Origin: Pisolithus tinctorius
Lineage: Eukaryota; Basidiomycota; Agaricomycetes; Boletales; Pisolithaceae
NCBI GenBank assembly: GCA_024663395.1
Contig: JANFAH010000114.1
Location: 41,975-105,974, forward strand
Direction: 5' to 3'
DNA length: 64,000 nucleotides
In this document: piece by piece, positions 18,173-28,846 of the stretch
Layout of the letters: each line of letters begins with the position of its first letter
Numbering within the stretch: position 1 is the stretch's first letter
Made by a program: the position numbers and the translations under genes
The notes under the pieces: generated by a model
What the model saw: the letters and a program-made list of their open reading frames with translations, nothing else
Databases searched by the model: none
Told to the model about the DNA's origin: nothing

Positions 18173-21100
18173 TTACAGGCACATCGGTGTGTTCTGCATC
18201 CTATATGGTGGAGGTGTTTGTTCAGGGGGATGTGTCTGGTGTGTAGTTGGATGTATAAACTGGTTTGCTCCTTGGGTAGAGAGGCAGTGAGTTTTGTGAA
18301 TGAGGTGTTTATAAGCTGGGGGTCTATGGCAGATATTCTGTTGTACCAGGGGGAGTTTCTCCAGATCTTGGCCCATAGGGTCTTTAGTTTTGTGTTGTGG
18401 GATTGTTTGAGGGCAGATATGCTGAATGGTAGTTGTTTCCTCAGTAGCAGGGGTAAGTCTTCTGGGGGACTGGCTGACTCTGCTCTTGTTGCTGCTCTTT
18501 GCCTCCCTATCTGCTAGCTCATTACCTTCCACTTCCATGTGACCCACTATCCATTATATTGTTACATTTTTTCTTGATAGTCATTCTTTGTTGAGGGCTT
18601 TGATGATCGTAGACCTGGCATGCATCAGTAGATAGTGGCCTGGCCTCACTGATGGCTGCTCACTTGATCTTATTACTGCTTGGTTATTGACTAGTATTGT
18701 AGCCAGGTATGTGACTTCCATCTTGGTGTCTAGTAGGTGTGTAGCCATTAGTAGAGCCACTGCCTCAGCCTTGAATACCATGTGTTGCGACATGTTCCCT
18801 AAGTGGTATCTCAGCATAGTGATGTGTTGGTAGTCCAAGTAGAGGACTGCAGCAGTGCCTACTCCATCTGCCATGCTTGATCCATCTGTGAAGATTAACA
18901 TGTGTTCCTTGAGTTTGGCAAAATCTATGATTGCCTCTTTCTTGTTTGGGGCTATGGCAATGGAGTGCAATGGGGGGGCATGAGGAGGGGTTGGACATGG
19001 GTGGATCATTTCAGTGTGTTGCAGGTTGACTTTTAGGTTGTGCATGAGTCAGTGTATGGATGATCTATGTCATTTGACGTTTGTTTTGGCGATTTTGGTG
19101 ACAAGTGTGTGGAGCAGGTGTTTACCAGGTAGTGAGGAGAGTCAGAGTGAGGCATTGTATAGAGTTTTCTGAATGAGCACTGGTGCTGGTGGGATTTGAG
19201 CATGTGCTAGCAGGGCATTGGTGGGGGTGGTTTTCATGGCACCTGTGGCTGCTATGGCTGCTATTCTTTGTATCATTAGTAAGTGCCTTGCTATGCCTTT
19301 CGAACCTCTAGTTTTGGTCATGTGGTTGCTGGAGTAGGTGGGTTGGAGCCACACTGGGGCCATGTACACTATCTTGGGAATGACTACTGTCTGGTATAAT
19401 TGTCACATTAACTTTGCAGGTATGCCCCATGACATCGCAGATATCCTTCTTAAGAGGAGCACTTGCTTGGTTCCTTTTGCTAGTGCTTGCACTGCATGTG
19501 TTTTCCATCTTAATTCTTGGTCGAGAATGACACCTAGGAATTTGTGAGTAGGTACTGCAATGATTTCATTGCCTCTTAGTGTCAACAGAGGTTTTGGTTT
19601 GGATCTGTTGAGCATGAAGTCCATCAGCACAAATTTGCTTGTTTCAAACTTTGAGTTGTGTTTGCAAGACCAGTCATATCCTCTGTCTTCCCTTTCCATC
19701 ATGTTCAGTAGAGTGGTATGGGTTTCATCAAATGTTTTGCCTATGGCAATGAGTGCCATGTCATCTATGAACACAAGCATTAGTTCCTTTTTACCTTTGG
19801 CTACATCTACTAAGTCTGAGCTGTAAATAACATATAATATCATTGACAGGGGATCTCCTTGACTGATACCATTCTTGATGGTGAACCATTCAGATTCATA
19901 GTCATCAAAATGAAGTTTTGTTTTCCTGTTTGTTAGTAGTCATTCAGTGAAGCATACTATTTCAATGGGAGACATCTTTTTCTCATGTTGTGAAGCAATT
20001 GGTCCGTGACTGCATTTGGGAACACTCCTTTGATGTCTAGGAATAGTGCAGATACTACTTTTTTTTGGTGCCATGCATGTCATACCATGGTTTCAAGTAG
20101 TAGTAGTGAGTCTTCAGTTGATCTGCCTGGTCTGCCACCAAAGTGTGTAGCTGGGAGGAGTTGATGTTCTTCTAGTATGTATGAGGTGCATGCCACTACA
20201 ATTGCTGAAAGTAACTTTGCCATGGTGTTGAGCAGCATGATTGGTCTGTAAGCTTTTGGGGTTGTGTAGTCTGGTTTGCCCAGCTTTCAAAGGATAACCA
20301 TGGTGGACTCTCTCCAGGGTTCATAGTAGGTGCGAAAGACAAACACTGCATTAAATAGGTGCAATAAGTATGCTGAAAGTGTTGGAGATTTTTGGAATGC
20401 AATATTGGCTATACTGTCCAGCCCTGGCACCTTGTAAGGGCTTAGGCTTTTGATGGTGCATGCTAATTGGTCCTTCATGATTGGGGTCCAATGTTCTGCC
20501 AGGTCTGGGTACTTGTAGTCTTGTGGTACTGATGAGTGTGCCAGTGGTGGTGGGAAGAGTGCTTTCATGAACAGTTGACATTTGTCCTCATTAGAGCTGG
20601 CCATGGTTGTGGTGCCATCTTCATTGGTCTTCTTGAGGGTAGGTATCCTGGTCTTGCTGCTGTTGCCATATGGTCTGGAGATATAACTGTTAGCTTTCCA
20701 TAGATCTTCACTGCCCGCCTCCTTGAGCCAGTCCCTCCAGTGGGTTTTCTTTGCTTCCTGTATGGCTTTGTCGTACTCTTTTGCCTTTTCCTTGCATAAC
20801 CTGTGGCTGTCATGATCATGGATTGCATGGAACATGAACACAGCTTTACTTAGCATTTTAAGGTCCCTGCACAGGGCCATTAACTCCTTTGTCCACCATC
20901 ACTTCATATGTGGGTGGGGGTGGGATCTTGGTACCTCTTTCTCCAGCACTGTATGTAGTGCTGTCTCAATTCCTTGTGTGTTCCTTTGGAACTCCTGCTC
21001 ACTGGCCATCTCCATTGGGGGACTGATTTTGGAAAGTTCAGTTTTTAGCGCCTTGTTGAACTTCTTCCAGTCTACCTTGCAGAAGTTGTAGGCAGGTGGA

Positions 21101-22221
21101 GATGAGGATGGCATTAGCATAGTTTCAAAGCATGTTAACACTGGGAGGTGGTTGGTGTTGGGCCCTCAGTCTTCTGGACTCATGTTGCAGCTGATAAGTC
21201 CTTCCATCACCAATTCTGTGCAGAAGATGTTGTCCAGGCATGTCCAGTTACCTGTGGATGTCGACTGGAGCATGGGTATTCCCTTAGGTAGCACTTGTAT
21301 CATACCATAGTCCACTGTTAACTCAAGCAGTCTTTGTGCTGATGCAAGGGCTGTGGCCATGAACAGGTGGTGGTTATGGTCTTCATCCCATAGTGGGTGG
21401 TGTCTGTTGAAGTCCCCTAACCACAACATTTGGTCATCTTCCATTGGGTGGATGCTTCTGATCTTGGCAGCAAGGAACATGCTTAGTGTGTCCACAGTAT
21501 GATTGTGTTTACAGTCATTGTAGATGTTGAAGAGCATGTAGGTGCCTCTTGTAGTTCTCATGCTGATTACAACAACATCCAGGGATGGAAATGGGATCTA
21601 TTCCCACACGTTAGTGCTTATTCAGGAGTTAACTAACATTACTGCTCAGGGCTTGACATTTTGTGTTGCTTTTGTTGTTGGGTATGCCACTCTCCAGTGA
21701 GTGTTGGCTCATGTGTTGCCTAATTGGTCAATTGGTGGTTCCTGTAAAGATATGATGTCCCATTCATCCACTACTGGGCTATTGATTAGTGAGTGCAGTG
21801 CAATGTGAGAAGTGTTGAGGTTCCATTGCCATATGCATAGTTTAGTTAGCATTTTGTTATGTGTATGTTGTTCAGACATAGGTTCAGGGGGGGTGGGGTT
21901 TGCATTGCCTGGCTGAGTGTTTGTGGTGGGGACAGAGGGGGGGGCAGGAGGAGGTTGAGTCAGGGGTGGAACCAGGGGGTGTGGGCTGTTGTGTTGCATG
22001 TAGTGGCGCATGAGGGGGCCTCCTCTTCCCCCTCTGATGTTGTTTTGGCTGCATCTGGGCAGTATGGTGTGGAAGTTCACAGCCTCCCCTAGTGTTGTTT
22101 GCCTAAATTGGCCTGGGACTGTGGTCTGTGGGGCTTGGGGCCTCATTGGTACAATGGGGATTGTTGGGCAAGGGGGGAGTTTGACATGGGTCCATTCCTC
22201 TGAAGTGGGGAAGTATGGCAT
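18173..22221 (-). pseudogene. LINE ORF2: endonuclease, reverse transcriptase, RNase H
   Basis: AP-type endonuclease starts KLCIWQWNLNTS (near 21840) and contains WLGDFNRHHPLWD (near 21415). A linker leads to the reverse transcriptase: PYKVPGLDSI (near 20430), YRPIMLLNTMAK, FGGRPGRSTEDS, and the catalytic VFIDDM (near 19770). RNase H shows FTDGSSMADG (near 18885) and GHMEVEGNELADREA (near 18525). From 22221 to 20287 all blocks are in one frame, separated by TGA codons where Arg fits (SPED*GPN, HMK*WWTKE, VIL*KLGK). From about 19843 onward the frame differs by one, so at least one indel is present. The domain set (APE, RT, RNase H) fits the Tad1 clade. Confidence 0.88.
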
Positions 22222-22236
22222 GCTATTTTCTGGGGC

Positions 22237-23745
22237 TCACTCATCCATGGTGTTGTGTCTTCTAGCTAGGTCAGAGCAGTTTCTATTGGCACTGGTATGG
22301 GTGTTGTTCTGGCAATTGATACAGTAGCTTGTGGCAGAGTTGCATTCTTGCGTATGATGGGCCTGAGCACATATGCCACATGTGTCTGCTGATTGTTGAC
22401 AGTCTCTTGCAAGGTGCCCAATGCATTGGCATTTGAGGCATCTGACTGGTTCTTTTTTGTCCATGTGTGGTTATAACCTGTCCAAGCCCCAATAGAGGCT
22501 GTCTCTGAGTAATTGGTTATTGATTTCAGGGGAAGTGAGAGAGACAAGTGCATGTGCTACTTGTTGATTGGGGGAGCATTTGGCCAGGTCTTTGATCCAT
22601 TTGACTTGAGTGATTGATTCGTGTGGGATGTTGTTTTCACTTTCCGTTTCTCAGAGGGTGTCCAGGAGCTCTGTGTTGGTCAAGATGGGGAGGAACAGGA
22701 TCACTATATTGTAATGATGGTTTTTGATCATGACCTTGCTGCCTAGTTTTGCAAGGGAGGTAGCTTTGTTTGCAGGTTCTTTGATCCAATCCACAGCTTC
22801 CTGGGTGTTGAGTTCTAGGAGTATGGCATTGTTGCATAGTTGCATGATCAATTTGAGCTGTAGGTCAGGGCTGTCGACTTGCTCTACTGCTTCTAGGGCC
22901 ATTTTGATCGCTTCTATGATGGAGTTCCTTGATGGGGAGTTGCTGAGAGTGGGGTGGTTGCTGTTGAGGTCAATCAGTAGTTGTCTCTCTTTTATCACAG
23001 CATGGGCCTTAGCATATTCCAGTGAGAGGTATTTGCCTAATGGGATCTGGTTGGAGTTGGTTGCTGTTGTTGCTAGGGCATCTCTGTAAGGTGTATGGGT
23101 GGTGGTGGGGGGTGTGTAATTCTTGAGCAGGTTCTTCATATCTTCCATTGTCATCTTCATCATGCCTATATCTGAGATTATGTTTTGGACTTCCCCTTCT
23201 AGATGGAGAGTGTCAGTGCCATTGGTCATGTTGGTGATTGACTCCATTCTTTGGGTGTAGTTGGCATTTATCAAGGTTGCATCCTCATTGACTTTTTCTA
23301 GCTTGTCAGTGGTCAATAAGATTTTGGCAATCTGAGGGGAGATGGCAGTGACAACTGAGTTTTCTATATTGCTAGACACTGCTTTGACAACTGTTTTGGC
23401 TATCACTGACACTGCTAGTTCCCTGACTAAATATGCCATGGCTCTGATGGCTGATCTTAATGTGTTATTTACACCTTTGGTTTGCAAAATGTAGAACAGC
23501 TCATGTGAAATGTGTTCAGGTGTGGCTGGCTCACCTTGGACTGTGTAGAGCTGGTCCAGGTACATTCTGGCCAAGCTTGCATTTTTTATCTCTGCTTCCA
23601 GGTCATTAATGATTTCATCTAGTGAGAAGCCTCCACTCCTGGTGGATTTGCTGGCTAGGCTGGGGCCTGACATACAGGGTGCTTGTGGGGGTCCTGGCAT
23701 GGCATGGGAACTTGACCTCAAGGACAGACATCCTGTCATGGTCAT
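22237..23745 (-). pseudogene. LINE ORF1: coiled-coil protein with triple zinc knuckle
   Basis: The first 364 residues begin with a Ser/Pro-rich stretch, then SGGFSLDEIINDLEAEI, a helical central part (TAISPQIAKILLTTDKLEKV), and VDWIKEPANKATSLAKLG. Further on, in the same frame, are CLKCQCIGHLARDC and two more cysteine clusters (CGICAQAHHTQEC, CINCQNNTHTSANRNC), an RNA-binding nucleocapsid-like module. In-frame stops break it near 22651, 22465 and 22237. The one at 22651 (DTL*ETE) and the one at 22237 (MDE*APE) are TGA. A second, partial copy lies at 59640-60677. Confidence 0.85.
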
Positions 23746-23953
23746 GCAGTGGGGGTTATGATGTGCCAGGGGTGCTGAGTGTGGTTATCATCTAGGTTTG
23801 TGATTCTGTGGGGTGGTAGGCTGTTTGTTTTTCATTGCTTTGGCTGTGACAGGTTCTACTTTTGCTTTGCCTGGCTGGTGTGACAAGCCCTGAAGAAATT
23901 TTTTCAGGGTCCTAGTCAGGGTGCCAGATGGAGTGGAGTCAAGGAGCATTTTC

Positions 23954-23966
23954 AAGTGTACAGGTT
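23954..23966. repeat. Target-site duplication of the LINE, right copy
   Basis: AAGTGTACAGGTT, identical to 17329-17341. It lies within Plavaka coding sequence (GPFKYVVITCT block). Confidence 0.85.
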
Positions 23967-25218
23967 ATTACAACATACTTGAATGGCCCACCAGCAGTCA
24001 CCAGTCTATGTTTCTGAGTAGAATCTCTCATACTCATGGCCATTATGTCAGAAGATGCATTGGGCATCCCAAATGAAGTGAGGTGCAAGGAGGGGGTTTG
24101 ATAAGAGATCAAGAACCTACTCCCATAACAAACATGCATAAACTGGGAATGTTAAGTTCTCTCCTTCATAAGGTGCAATCACATTGTGTTGTGTAAACTA
24201 GAGTAAAAGCTAGTGGATGAATGCATGGAAGCTCATGGTATATGAAGAGAAAGAACTTACCAGTGTCACCTGCATGGCCACTGTGTCCCATGCACATTGA
24301 AGGTCAACATCATTCTGCAAGGTAACATTTACCTTTCCTTGGACAATGTGTGAAATGAGGGAAAGCAGTCCATTGATCTGCCACACATTGAGGCCTGCTT
24401 GCAATGCTATTTCAGCAAATAAGTAGTTGCCCTCCTTGATAAATGGGCACCATGGGTGTGGATCAGGGGCCATTGTAGCAGCAGCATGCTGACCAAATTC
24501 TTCTTGCAACTGGAAAAGCAATGGGGTATTGCTGCAGGGACGGAACTCAGTCTTGAAGTCAGCAGGTGGCTGTTCAGGAGATGGCATTTGGTCACTGCCA
24601 TTACTCACCATGGAGACATTTGATTGATCTATTCATATCAAGCATGTATGTACTTAGTATGGTGCACTCCACTCAGAAACCAGGTAGCACTGAGTTCATG
24701 CACTCACCACTTTGTGCAGTGGGATCTCCATGAGGCTCCCACATGTCCTGATCAACAAAATCCATGTGTCCTGAGTGAGAAATGTTGGGAGCTGTAAAGA
24801 AAATGGCCTTAAGTGCAAGCCTTGTAGCATAGGTTGAAATTGAAATCTACTTGGCAATCCATTGTTATCTTCATTAAGTGTGTGGGCTACTTGAGAAGGG
24901 CCTGCCTGCATGATGTGTGTGTGCACTGTTGAGTATGCAGATGTAACCAATGCTACCCTCAATTCCTCAGCTGAGAATGATACACAGTGAGAATCACAAA
25001 CAAAGCATATGAAAACTAGATGCACCTTGCTCCTTGTCCATCTCATATTCCTTAGTAGTGTCTATTTGTTGTATTTCCCTTGTTTGATGAGCCACACAGT
25101 GTGTCACATGGCCCTTGATGCCCTGAGGTTTGAATAGTTTTCCACAGATCTGGCACTTCGATGTTTTCAAAAGCATTTTTTCTGAATAGTTATATTTTGC
25201 ATGATGAATGGGGGCCAT
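23967..25218 (-). pseudogene. Plavaka-like (KDZ) transposase remnant, N-terminal part
   Basis: The ATG at 25218 begins MAPIHHAKYN and is followed by a C2H2-like finger, CQICGKLFKPQGIKGHVTHC (near 25150-25090), the N-terminal finger expected in Plavaka proteins. An exon at about 24611-24270 has WCPFIKEGNYLFAEIALQAG and INGLLSLISHIVQGK, which resemble the conserved 'WAPF-S--DFE-AE-AL-A-LNK-Q' block. A further exon (24139-23967) has ITCT after GPFKYVV and is cut by the LINE. Introns or decay separate the pieces. CpG is almost absent. Plavaka elements are DNA transposons with a DDE transposase, and the catalytic core is not all present here. Confidence 0.75.
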
Positions 25219-25299
25219 TTCTGAAATGCTGAAGATGAAGGGATTGTGGTTCAGGAAAAAAGCAGGGCAGGGGATTGTGAGGAAGTACATACCAACAAC

Positions 25300-25835
25300 A
25301 TGCAGTGCAAGCCACCATGTTGCAATGCTGCTGTGATGATCTTACAGCAATCTTACCCTGAAGATAATGGAACTTGTTGCATTATCATATCTCAGTTGCA
25401 TTGCCAGAACATTATGATGATCATTATTAAGCAGGAGAGGGGTTTCATAATGCTTATTATAATTTGTCATCATTGGCATGGCCCTAAACATTTCTGTGAC
25501 ATCCGTGTGTTGTTGCCTTCATGCATAGGAACAAAGTTAGATCTACCAAGTTCTCTACTACAGTGGGAATCTAGGTTGCTGTATTAGTTGGGTGTGTCTG
25601 TTCCCTTGTATGCTAGGAAGCTATTGGTCTTTGGATTGCTGGTATCACTGGTGTGGCTTACTCAGGGGCTATGGGTTGCTTGGATACTGGCCACTACTTT
25701 GGGCAAGTTTGGTGTAGTCTACTCTGGCACTATGAGTTGCTAGGATGCTTGACATTGCTTTGGACTAATATGGAATTGTGGAAATACTATGGGCAGCTAT
25801 GAGTTACTAACACATTTTTGTGTTTTGCTGATGCT
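25300..25835 (-). other. Upstream/terminal region of the Plavaka element with short subterminal repeats
   Basis: No gene seen. Between 25625 and 25820 a loosely repeated word, roughly CTATGRGTTGCTWGGAT, occurs three to four times (CTATTGGTCTTTGGATTGCT, CTATGGGTTGCTTGGAT, CTATGAGTTGCTAGGAT, CTATGAGTTACTAAC). Subterminal repeats of this kind often bind the transposase in KDZ and hAT-type elements. I could not identify the terminal inverted repeat. Confidence 0.4.
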
Positions 25836-28558
25836 GACTGTGGATGGGGAATAGTACACAAGGGTCAGCAAACCCCCAGACACTCCAAAGGTGAGAACAT
25901 GCACTTCTGGTGGATGGGGAATAGCATGCAAGAGTCAGCAAACCCCCAGATGCTCCAAAGGTAAGAACACGCACAATCTGTGGATGGGGAATAGCAGGCA
26001 AGGGTCAGAAAATGCCCAGACGCTCTAAAGGTGAGAACATGTACTCGCTGTGGATGGGGAATAGCAGGCAAGGGTCAGTAAATGCCAAGACGCTCCAAAG
26101 GTGAGAACACGCACTTCCTGTGGATGGGAAATAGCAGGCAAGGGTCAGGAAATGCCCAGATGCTCCAAAGGTGAGAACACGCACAATCTGTGGACGGGGA
26201 ATAGCAGGCAAGGGTCAGCAAATGCCCAGACGCTCCAAAGGTGAGAACACGCACTCGCTGTGGATGGGGAATAGCACGCAAGGGTCAGCAAATGCCCTGA
26301 CGCTCCAAAGGTGAGAACATGCACTCGCTGTAGATGGGGAATAGCAGGCAAGGGTCAGAAAATGCCCAGACGCTCCAAAAGTGAGAACACGCACAATCTG
26401 TGGATGGGGAATAGCAGGCAAGGGTCAGAAAATGCCCAGACGTTCCAAAGGTGAGAACACGCACTCGCTGTGGATGGGGAATAGCACGCAAGGGTCAGCA
26501 AACCCCCAGATGCTCCAAAGGTGAGATCACGCACAAGCTGTGGATGGGGAATAGCAGGCAAGGGTCAGAAATGCCCAGACGCTCCAAAGGTGAGAACACG
26601 CACTCGCTGTGGATGGGGAATAGCAGGCAAGGGTCAGAAAATGCCCAGACGCTCCAAAGGTGAGAACACGCACAATCTGTGGATGGGGAATAGCAGGCAA
26701 GGGTCAGAAAATGCCCAGACGCTCCAAAGGTGAGAACACGCACTTGCTGTGGATGGGGAATAGCAGGCAAGGGTCAGAAAATGCCCAGACGCTCCAAAGG
26801 TGAGAACACGCACTCGCTGTGGATGGGGAATAGCAGGCAATGGTCAGAAAATGCCCAGACGCTCCAAAGGTGAGAACACGCACTCGCTGTGGATGGGGAA
26901 TAGCAGGCAAGGGTCAGTAAATGCCCAGATGCTCCAAAGATGAGAACACGCACTTCCTGTGGATGGGGAATAGCAGGCAAGGGTCAGAAAATGCCCAGAC
27001 GCTCCAAAGGTGAGAACACGCACTTCCTGTGGATGGGGAATAGCAGGCAAGGGTCAGCAAACCCCCAGACGCTCCAAAGGTGAGAACACGCACTTGCTGT
27101 GGATGGGGAATAGCAGGCAAGGATCAGCAAATGCCCAGATGCTCCAAAGGTGAGAACACGCACAATCTGTGGATGGGGAATAGCACGCACTCGCTGTGGA
27201 TGTGGAATAGCAGGCAAGGGTCAGCAACTGCCCAGACACTCCAAAGGTTATAACACGCACTTCCTGTGGATGGGGAATAGCAGGCAAGGGTCAGCAAACC
27301 CCCAGACCCTCCAAAGGTGAGAACACGCACGTCCTATGGATGGGGAATAGCAGGCAAGGGTCAGCAACTGCCCAGATGCTCCAAAGGTGATAACACGCAC
27401 TTCCTGTGGATGGGGAATAGCAGGCAAGGGTCAGCAAGCCCCCAGACGCTCCAAAGGTGAGAACACGCACTTCCTGTGGATGGGGAATAGCAGGCAAGGG
27501 TCAGAAAATGCCCAGATGCTCCAAAGGTGAGATCACGCACAAGCTGTGGATGGGGAATAGCAGGCAAGGGTCAGCAAACCCCCAGACGCTCCAAAGGTGA
27601 GAACACGCACTTCCTGTGGATGGCGAATAGCATGCAAGGGTCAGCAAACCCCCAGACGCTCCAAAGGTGAGAACACGCACTCGCTGGGATGGGGAATAGC
27701 AGGCAAGGGTCAGCAAACCCCCAGACGCTCCAAAGGTGAGATCACGCACAAGCTGTGAATGGGGAATAGCAGGCAAAGGTCAGAAAATGCCCAGACGCTC
27801 CAAAGGTGAGAACACGCACTCGCTGTGGATGGGGAATAGCACGCAAGGGTCAGCAAACCCCCAGACGCTCCAAAGGTGAGATCACGCACAAGCTGTGGAT
27901 GAGGAATAGCAGGCAAGGGTTAGAAAATGCCCAGACGCTCCAAAGGTGAGAACACGCACTTCCTGTGGATGGGGAATAGCGCGCAAGGGTCAGAAAACCC
28001 CCAGACCCTCCAAAGGTAAGATCACGCACCAACTGCGGAGGGGCAATAGCACGCAAGGGTCAGAAAACCCCCAGACGCTCCAAAGGTAAGAACACGCACC
28101 CACTGTGGATGGGGAATAGCACGCAAGGGTCAGCAAATGCCCAGACGCTCCAAAGGTGAGAACACACACAATCTGTGGATGGGGAATAGCAGGCAAGGGT
28201 CAGCAAACCCCCAGACCCTCCAAAGGTGAGAACACGCACTCGCTGTGGATGGTGAATAGCACGCAAGGGTCAGCAAACCCCCAGACACTCCAAAGGTGAG
28301 AACACGCACTCGCTGTGGATGGGGAATAGCAGGCAAGGATCAGCAAATGCCCAGAGGCTTCAAAGGTGAGAACACGCACAATCTGTGGATGGGGAATAGC
28401 AGGTAAGGGTCAGCAAATCCCCAGACGCTCCAAAGGTGAGGTCACGCACTTCCTGTGGATGGGGAATAGCAGGCAGGGGTCAGCAAACCCCCAGACCCTC
28501 CAAAGGTGAGAACACGCACTCGCTGTGGATGGGGAATAGCAGGCAAGCGTCAGCAAAC
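25836..28558. repeat. 70-bp minisatellite, about 39 units
   Basis: A head-to-tail array with a constant 70-bp period. Two well-kept blocks, CTGTGGATGGGGAATAGC and GACGCTCCAAAGGTGAG, alternate with two short variable slots. One slot is AAAATGCCC or CAAACCCCC (or close). The other is TTCCTG, TCGCTG, AATCTG or AAGCTG. The slot variants recombine freely among units. One unit near 27190 has a partial duplication, and a few have 1-bp deletions. Because 70 is not a multiple of 3, long open frames rotate through it on the minus strand, but I see no sign that it is coded. Unlike its transposon neighbours it keeps its CpG. Confidence 0.95.
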
Positions 28559-28846
28559 TGCATGCAAATTAGCTGTCACAATATACCGGCTGTAGTTTTC
28601 CAAGCCCAAAACGTCAGCAGTGTCGAAACACATGCATATATTGGGTCCAACACACCACGTGCTTCACCACAAAATTGCGAATGAGGCTTTCTGCTACATT
28701 CATCCGTCTATCATATCTGCGTTGTGATCTCCTCCCCTGCCAGCTTCTATCCTCTTCCTCTTGGGTGCCCGTTATCTGAAAGCGTCGCCAGCAGTAGCCA
28801 CTACCGCTCCATTGTGAGCCTTGTCTGAAAATCGCAGGAAATCAGT

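Larger units (their letters stand above)
17341..23953 (-). mobile_element. Tad1-like LINE (non-LTR retrotransposon), near full length, decayed
   Basis: A 6.6-kb minus-strand LINE with ORF1 (zinc knuckles), endonuclease, reverse transcriptase and RNase H. Its 3' end at 17341 is an A-rich tail on the minus strand. A 12-13 bp target duplication flanks it (17329-17341 and 23954-23966), so both ends are defined. It is inserted in the Plavaka transposase. The whole element is nearly free of CpG, and many in-frame TGA codons stand where Arg is expected. It is inactive now. Confidence 0.92.

Noticed and set aside
25836..28558. CRISPR-like array
   Set aside because: The array has constant 70-bp units with variable slots, but the slots are only 4-9 bp and are drawn from a few words. 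It is eukaryotic and has no leader or Cas context. It is a minisatellite.
25836..28558. Long repetitive protein coded on the minus strand (MPAIPHPQ-type frames)
   Set aside because: Frames stay open only because a 70-bp unit rotates through all three frames. There is no start context, no splice pattern and no amino-acid-level constancy.
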